From assembly GCA_045805265.1 (NCBI GenBank), contig JBJMLO010000023.1, forward strand, positions 1 through 64,000: a DNA stretch of 64,000 bases, in the 5' to 3' direction. Under the pieces are notes generated by a model. It did not search any database and was not told where the DNA came from. It saw only the letters and a program-made list of their open reading frames with translations. The position numbers were made by a program, and so were the translations under genes. The stretch is from JBJMLO01 sp045805265. GTDB taxonomy: Bacteria > Actinomycetota > UBA4738 > JACQTL01. Below are positions 59,814 to 64,000 of the stretch, piece after piece (within the stretch, counting starts at the first letter, position 1; each line of letters starts with the position of its first letter).

Positions 59814-60384
59814 TCGGTGGCACCTCGCTCACGCCCCAGATTGCCTGAAGGCCTGGAAGTCGTTCCCGCAGCGCCATCCGCGCCCGATGGATCCGGGAGC
59901 GCACCGTGCCCACGGGGATATGAAGGGCCGAGGCGATCTCCTCGTAGGACAGCTCGCCGATGACCATGAGGAGCAGGGCGTCCCGGTCCCGCCGGCTCGT
60001 TTCCGCCAGGGCCCGCGACAGCATGGGGGCGGCCATGGAGGCCGCCAGGGCGTCCTCGTCCGGCTCGGCTCTGCTCGCCTCAACCGGCACCCTGGCATAT
60101 GCCTGCAGCCGGGTCCGTTCGGCGCGGCGGTGGTGCCTGAGCACGTTGGTGGCGATCCCCATCAACCACGGCTTGGCAGACGGGGACCGGCCGTCGAAAC
60201 ACGCCCGCCGGTCGAACGCGACCAAGAAGGTCTGTGCCGTGAGCTCCTCACCGGCGTCGAGGCCGCACCGGTGCTGGAGGTAGCGGCGCACGGCGTCGTA
60301 ATGGCGGTCGAACACCACCTCGAAACTGGCCGGATCCCTCAGCGATTCCGCGATGGCTTCCGCGTCGGATTGGCCGCGTTCCAC
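59806..60384 (-). CDS. ECF-type RNA polymerase sigma factor
   Basis: At 192 residues it has sigma region 2 (FEVVFDRHYDAVRRYLQHR; GEELTAQTFLVAFDRR) and region 4 (LSYEEIASALHIPVGTVRSRIHRARMALRERL), with no regions 1 or 3. The acidic linker between them is typical of ECF factors. It is translationally coupled to the CU044_5270-like membrane protein downstream, the probable regulator. Likely targets are its own operon and the nearby secreted protein gene, but no shared promoter motif was established. Confidence 0.92.
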   Translation of the reverse strand: MERGQSDAEAIAESLRDPASFEVVFDRHYDAVRRYLQHRCGLDAGEELTAQTFLVAFDRRACFDGRSPSAKPWLMGIATNVLRHHRRAERTRLQAYARVPVEASRAEPDEDALAASMAAPMLSRALAETSRRDRDALLLMVIGELSYEEIASALHIPVGTVRSRIHRARMALRERLPGLQAIWGVSEVPPIG

Positions 60385-60414
60385 ATGCCGAGCGTACGCC
60401 CGCCGTCCAGCCCC

Positions 60415-60984
60415 TCAGTCCTTCCACCGGAGGGACGAGATCAGATTGCGGAAGGAGCCGTAATCGGAACAGTTCGGTGTGCACGTGAGGATGGAGCCGC
60501 CGAAGTCCTTGGCCGTGAACTTCTTGTTGTGGTCGCAGCTCCCAAAGCCCTTCCCGGACTCGAAGTCGTCGTTCCAGGCGTCGCCCACGTAGGAGACCTC
60601 CCAGGTTACTGTTGCCGAGCACGTCTCCGAGGCGAAGTAGCTCTTGGAGCTGCCGTTGTACGACGTGCTGGTGTACTCGGTGCCGATGAGCACGCTGGTG
60701 ATCGCGTCCGCCGTGGCCCCGTCGAGCTCGGACTGGGTGAGCGTGGCCGGCGCGGCGTCCTCAGGAACGGTGATCGCCCCTCCCGAGCCTGCGGCGAGCG
60801 CCTCGGCGTACGTCGGGTAGCACCCGAGGTCTTGCTCGGTCGTGCCATTGGCCCCGGGCTCGGCGCCCGGTCCCGAGGGGACCAGCAGCGCGGCGCAGTG
60901 ACGGTCCTCACCCGCGGGCCCCATGGCCGTGAGCGAGGCGATCGCGATGAGGCCAAGGATGACAGCGCTGATGTGACGATGCAT
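60415..60984 (-). CDS. secreted Cys-containing protein of unknown function
   Basis: A signal peptide (ISAVILGLIAIASLTAMGPAG) precedes about 165 residues with seven Cys (for example ETCSAT, GSCDHN and LTCTPNCSDYG), likely disulfide-bonded outside the cell. The middle has an Ala/Ser/Thr-rich stretch, and the C-terminal 90 residues look beta-rich, with YTSTSYNGSSKSYFASE. No family is recognised. It lies 30 bases upstream of the sigma gene on the same strand, and 174 bases of intergenic DNA with 11-bp repeats separate it from a divergent winged-helix gene. Confidence 0.65.
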   Translation of the reverse strand: MHRHISAVILGLIAIASLTAMGPAGEDRHCAALLVPSGPGAEPGANGTTEQDLGCYPTYAEALAAGSGGAITVPEDAAPATLTQSELDGATADAITSVLIGTEYTSTSYNGSSKSYFASETCSATVTWEVSYVGDAWNDDFESGKGFGSCDHNKKFTAKDFGGSILTCTPNCSDYGSFRNLISSLRWKD

Positions 60985-61032
60985 TTCCTCTCCCTCCCCT
61001 GGGCGTTGGGGGGAAGCTAGGGGCCCGACGAG

Positions 61033-61072
61033 GGACGGGCAATGGACGGGATTCGTCAGAAACGCGTCAGTT
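61033..61072. promoter_or_regulatory. four half-sites at 11-bp steps, OmpR/PhoB-type operator candidate
   Basis: GGACGGG starts at 61033 and again at 61044; GTCAGAA starts at 61055 and GTCAGTT at 61066. The four units thus follow an exact 11-base period, one helical turn each. OmpR/PhoB-type winged-helix proteins bind tandem repeats with this period. The array lies between the divergent secreted-protein gene and the winged-helix gene at 61159. Confidence 0.5.
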
Positions 61073-61158
61073 TGGAATCACACCGATCGTGATCCGGTGG
61101 GCCCTGGGCTCGGAAACAAGGCGAACCGGAATCGCCGGTCTCGGCAATTCCTCAACGA

Positions 61159-61662
61159 ATGGGAATTCCCACGGTCCTCATGGTCGGGATGGACCGGATG
61201 TCGAGCGTCCCTGAATACCTGCGCCTGAGATCGGTGGTGGTGCTCGCCCCGTCCAAGGAGACGCTGATCCTGTGGCAACAGGAGGGGTGGGGAGAGCGGT
61301 CGGGGCCGGCCGAGCAGAGCGATGGACTTCGAGTGGACATCTCCGGGAGACGGCTCGCGTGGCAGGGGTCGGTCGTGCCCCTCACCGATCTGGAGTTCCG
61401 GGTGGCCGCCTGCCTGGCGAGTGAGCCGGGTCGGGCCTGGAGCTACCGTGAGCTACGCCGCACGGGGTGGGGGAATGACCCGAACCTCCCGATGGACGTC
61501 TTCGCCGTACGGTCAGTCATCCAACGGATCCGGGGAAAGCTCCGCGCGGCCGGGGCCGCCGTCCGGGTGGAGTCTGTCCGGGGATTCGGCTTCCGCCTCG
61601 AGGTGCCTGAGTCACGGAGCCCATCAGCGATCAGGGTTGACGCGGCGGAACGAGCCGACTGA
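61159..61662 (+). CDS. orphan OmpR/PhoB-type winged-helix protein
   Basis: Residues about 55-150 are a Trans_reg_C winged helix: LRVDISGRRLAWQG, then VVPLTDLEFRVAACLASEPGRAWSYREL, DVFAVRSVIQRIRGKL and VESVRGFGFRLEV at the wing. The first 50 residues (VPEYLRLRSVVVLAPSKETL) are too short for a receiver domain and have no phosphorylatable Asp pattern. It is therefore a stand-alone DNA-binding protein, perhaps controlled by a partner. An 11-bp periodic array sits about 90 bases upstream. The ATG has no clear Shine-Dalgarno; an in-frame ATG lies nine codons later (61186). Confidence 0.75.
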   Translation: MGIPTVLMVGMDRMSSVPEYLRLRSVVVLAPSKETLILWQQEGWGERSGPAEQSDGLRVDISGRRLAWQGSVVPLTDLEFRVAACLASEPGRAWSYRELRRTGWGNDPNLPMDVFAVRSVIQRIRGKLRAAGAAVRVESVRGFGFRLEVPESRSPSAIRVDAAERAD

Positions 61663-61903
61663 TCCTTCCCAATGGCAAATCGGGAGGTCCGCCTTGGGTC
61701 CGGGCCGCCCCGTTGGACCTCGGCGACCGCCTCGCGAACCTTCTCGGCAACTCCCGGCAAATAGGGCTAGTGCTTCGGCGCCGGCGACCGGCGATGCCGA
61801 GGGCGTCGTGCCCCGGCTGCTTTCCGTCCATCGGCCGGCGCCGCGCCGGAGCCCTTGAGCAGATGGGCGGTTGGGGGCCGTCTATCCGGAAGGAGGGAGA
61901 ACA

Positions 61904-62722
61904 GTGGCACAGCATGGCCACCCGGGTGGCCTCGGCCGCCTGAAGAAGGACGATCCCCGGGACGTCTCCATAGGGACGCTGCAAGCCTTGCAGTCGACCT
62001 TCACGCCCCAGACCACGTTGCAGAATCTGGCCGAAGACCCGAACTTCGATTTCTGGTCCATATATGTGCTTTGGCGCTACATCAACTCGCTCCGGGGAGG
62101 TCCGGCCCCCGCGCCGCCCGAGCCCCTTCCTACATCGAAGACATGGGACGACCCTCGGGAGACGCTGGACCAAGGCCATACCAACCACTGCGTGGGCAAC
62201 GGGTGCGCCCAGTGGGGGAACGCGTCTCCGGTCAACGAGAACTACACCGAGACAGATGCGAAGAACATCTACTACGCGGCCAAAGTCATCGACGGCGAGC
62301 CCGGGCAGGAGAACGGCTCCTACGTCCGCTCCGGCATGAAGGTGCTCAAGAACATGAAGCGTCTGGCCGCCTACGTACGACCCGCGTCGATGGATGACCT
62401 GGTGAACTGGATCCTGAGCAAGGGCACGGTCACGGTGGGGACCGATTGGTACGAGTCCATGTTCACACCGGACGCGGACAACCGGGCCCGGATCGACGAC
62501 ACGGTCATCTGCCCGGACACTGGCAAACCCGTCGCGGGAGGGCACTGCTACCTGATCCTCGGCTACGACCCCGGCCGGAAGGACCGGGAGTTCGAGGCGC
62601 TCAATTCCTGGGGCAAGGCTTGGGGAGCGAACGGCCACTTCTTCTTGTCGAGGCCCGACCTTCAAAGACTCCTCTTCTCCGAGGACGGCGAGGCCTGGCT
62701 GGCTGAGGAGTTGCCGGCCTAG
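61904..62722 (+). CDS. papain-like (C1-type) cysteine peptidase
   Basis: The papain catalytic set is present: Q90 and C96 in LDQGHTNHCVGNGCAQW, H214 in AGGHCYLILGY, N234 in ALNSWGKAWGANGHFFLS. There is no signal peptide and no long propeptide: about 85 residues precede the active Cys. The GTG at 61904 has GGAAGGAGGGAG just upstream; the longer frame from a TTG lacks one. Prokaryotic homologues with TNHCVGN-type sites are scattered and poorly known. Neighbours are an orphan winged-helix protein and an unknown membrane protein, so the role is open. Confidence 0.82.
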   Translation: MAQHGHPGGLGRLKKDDPRDVSIGTLQALQSTFTPQTTLQNLAEDPNFDFWSIYVLWRYINSLRGGPAPAPPEPLPTSKTWDDPRETLDQGHTNHCVGNGCAQWGNASPVNENYTETDAKNIYYAAKVIDGEPGQENGSYVRSGMKVLKNMKRLAAYVRPASMDDLVNWILSKGTVTVGTDWYESMFTPDADNRARIDDTVICPDTGKPVAGGHCYLILGYDPGRKDREFEALNSWGKAWGANGHFFLSRPDLQRLLFSEDGEAWLAEELPA

Positions 62723-63023
62723 GCTCGCGCGGCATCCGTGGCCGTTCATTCTCCACTCCCGAGACCGCGGGTCGTCCGCTGTTTGCCGACCTGAGTCTCA
62801 GTCGAAGGAAGCCAGACTGCCGTATCCAGTCCAGATACCAAGTCTCCGGCCGTCGTCTGTGAACTCTCCCGGGCCGACACGGCAATCAAGGGCGGTGCTT
62901 CGTCGCCGACGATCGGACGTCTTTTCATTCAGGACACGTTGGGCAGCCAGGCTCGAGACAGGGCTGGCGGAGGACGGGACCGCGACCAAGCGGTAACGGG
63001 CGACGCTGGGAGAGGAGTGGCGA
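62723..63023 (+). other. 301-base intergenic region
   Basis: I find no convincing gene, hairpin-plus-T terminator or RNA here. Short frames on both strands lack ribosome binding sites. Codon use and base composition are less GC-biased than in the surrounding genes. The last bases hold AGAGGAG, the ribosome binding site of the gene at 63024. Confidence 0.4.
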
Positions 63024-64000
63024 ATGGCGAATCAGGTAACTCGCCGGCCTCTGCGCCAACGGTTCCTGGGGAATCGGAACCACCTCGAGGTTCACGATCT
63101 GCTGGCCGAGACGCCGAACTGCCGAATCGACGAGATCATCAGGGCGGGCCACGCCGTTGTGTTCGATCCGGACACTCTGGAGGAGGCACATCGAGAAGGC
63201 TACGACAAACTGCGCATGGTGCCTCGGTGGGTCCACACGATGAAGGGGGGCGAGATGCCAGGAGAGACCACGCGCGAACAGCCTCGTCGCTTGTGGCACT
63301 TGCATTTCAGCAGGTTGAGCAGCTGGACACTCCGTGTCGTTGGATTGGCGATCGGCTGGACAGCGGCGCTCCCTGTCGCCGCGGCCCTTGGTGCCCCGAC
63401 CTCGACACCTGGCGCAACCCCGGGATCGACACCTGGCCCCACCCCGAGCTCCGGCCCGATCCTCGATGTCGGCGGTGGCTCGGCGGTGGTTCTGATTGCA
63501 TTGATCGGTGCAGCGATCGCCTTGTTGTGGATCGTGCCGATGATGGTGGACACGCTCAAATCTCACCGAGCCCTTCGCCGGTTCTCAGAGTCATTGATGC
63601 AGGAGGTCATAGAGGAGGCCCGTCGCACCAAGGGGCAAATGAGTGTCGACAAGTTGCGAGAGGTGCTGAAGCTACTCGATCACGGCCCCACTGGCATGAG
63701 AGGTTTGGCTCGAGCGCTCATGGCGTTCGCGATCATCACCATCGTCGCGGTCGCCCTGGTTGCCGTTCTCGTTTCAGGCGCCGCGGACGCATCGGACCTG
63801 CGCAAGACGATCATCGCCTCGCTCCTGAGCGTGCTCGCGACGATCATCGGTTTCTACTTTGGCACCCGCGCTTCAGAGACCGCGACCGAGACGGCTTCCT
63901 CCGCTCCAGTGGTTGGGGAGAGTGGGGGCGGGAGGAATAGCGGGTCTGCACCTGACGCCAGAGCCGGCGAGCCCGGCACCGGAACGCTCGACGAAGATGA
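63024..64000 (+). CDS. multi-span membrane protein, cut by the window edge
   Basis: The frame starts at an ATG six bases after AGAGGAG and stays open to the last base, giving 325 codons. Residues 1-80 are a soluble domain (NRNHLEVHDLLAETPNCRID; DPDTLEEAHREGYDKL). A hydrophobic helix near 105-125 is followed by a Pro/Thr/Ser/Gly linker with repeated TPG units, a second helix (VVLIALIGAAIALLWIVPMM), a charged helical region (residues about 185-230) and two more spans ending in ATIIGFYFGTR. I recognise no family. The C-terminal cytoplasmic tail is incomplete. Confidence 0.75.
   Translation, partial: MANQVTRRPLRQRFLGNRNHLEVHDLLAETPNCRIDEIIRAGHAVVFDPDTLEEAHREGYDKLRMVPRWVHTMKGGEMPGETTREQPRRLWHLHFSRLSSWTLRVVGLAIGWTAALPVAAALGAPTSTPGATPGSTPGPTPSSGPILDVGGGSAVVLIALIGAAIALLWIVPMMVDTLKSHRALRRFSESLMQEVIEEARRTKGQMSVDKLREVLKLLDHGPTGMRGLARALMAFAIITIVAVALVAVLVSGAADASDLRKTIIASLLSVLATIIGFYFGTRASETATETASSAPVVGESGGGRNSGSAPDARAGEPGTGTLDED

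Overview
This window is visibly GC-rich with strong G/C preference at third codon positions and frequent GTG starts. It looks like a chromosomal segment of a deep-branching actinomycetote. Supporting signs are a SARP/BTAD regulator, several PknB-type Ser/Thr kinases, a MurT/GatD pair, a CU044_5270-type protein beside an ECF sigma factor, a Cheo-type LexA box, and promoters that appear to give leaderless mRNAs. The species cannot be named from the sequence alone.

Layout. 1-3.4 kb is accessory DNA: the start of an ISL3-like transposase at the left edge, an IS1595-type transposase with its own promoter, then a perfect LexA-type operator in front of a 254-aa protein, a PIN-domain protein and three very small genes, two of them membrane peptides. 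3.6-18.7 kb holds secreted or membrane proteins (a WAVG-repeat propeller, a PLC-type phosphoesterase, a lipoprotein), MurT/GatD for lipid II amidation, a membrane-anchored propeller, a VOC protein, a VanY-like peptidase, a degenerate hydrolase, an aldehyde dehydrogenase and a DUF2156 protein. 18.7-29.8 kb is a signalling block around a glycogen-debranching-type enzyme: a soluble kinase, a kinase with a seven-repeat extracellular propeller, a small four-repeat membrane protein and a 1582-residue protein. That last protein joins a SARP DNA-binding domain, BTAD, Ser/Thr kinase, STAND NTPase, one membrane span and an ABC-type sugar-binding domain.

29.8-43.0 kb is one nearly gapless run of co-directional genes. 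Four cytochrome c maturation genes (CcmF, CcmG, CcmH and a CcmI-like TPR protein) lead into an unusual redox set: a flavoprotein with three FHA domains, a multi-cluster Fe-S protein with two cNMP-binding-like domains, and a membrane cytochrome b fused to a pentaheme cytochrome c. A LigC-like DNA ligase and an enoyl-CoA hydratase follow. I infer that Ccm matures the pentaheme protein, that electrons pass between flavin, Fe-S, b haem and c haem, and that Thr phosphorylation read by the FHA domains may control the complex.

43.0-53.0 kb has two paralogous YfhO-type membrane proteins, two PLC-type phosphoesterases and another polytopic membrane protein, probably acting on cell-surface glycans or lipids. 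53.1-58.7 kb has an HtrA-like protease without a signal peptide, LarC and LarB, a DUF4446 protein, a bactofilin and SerS. 58.8-64 kb has an ECF sigma/CU044_5270 pair, a secreted protein, an orphan winged-helix protein preceded by 11-bp-periodic repeats, a papain-like protease and a truncated membrane protein at the right edge. I saw no tRNA, rRNA or CRISPR array.
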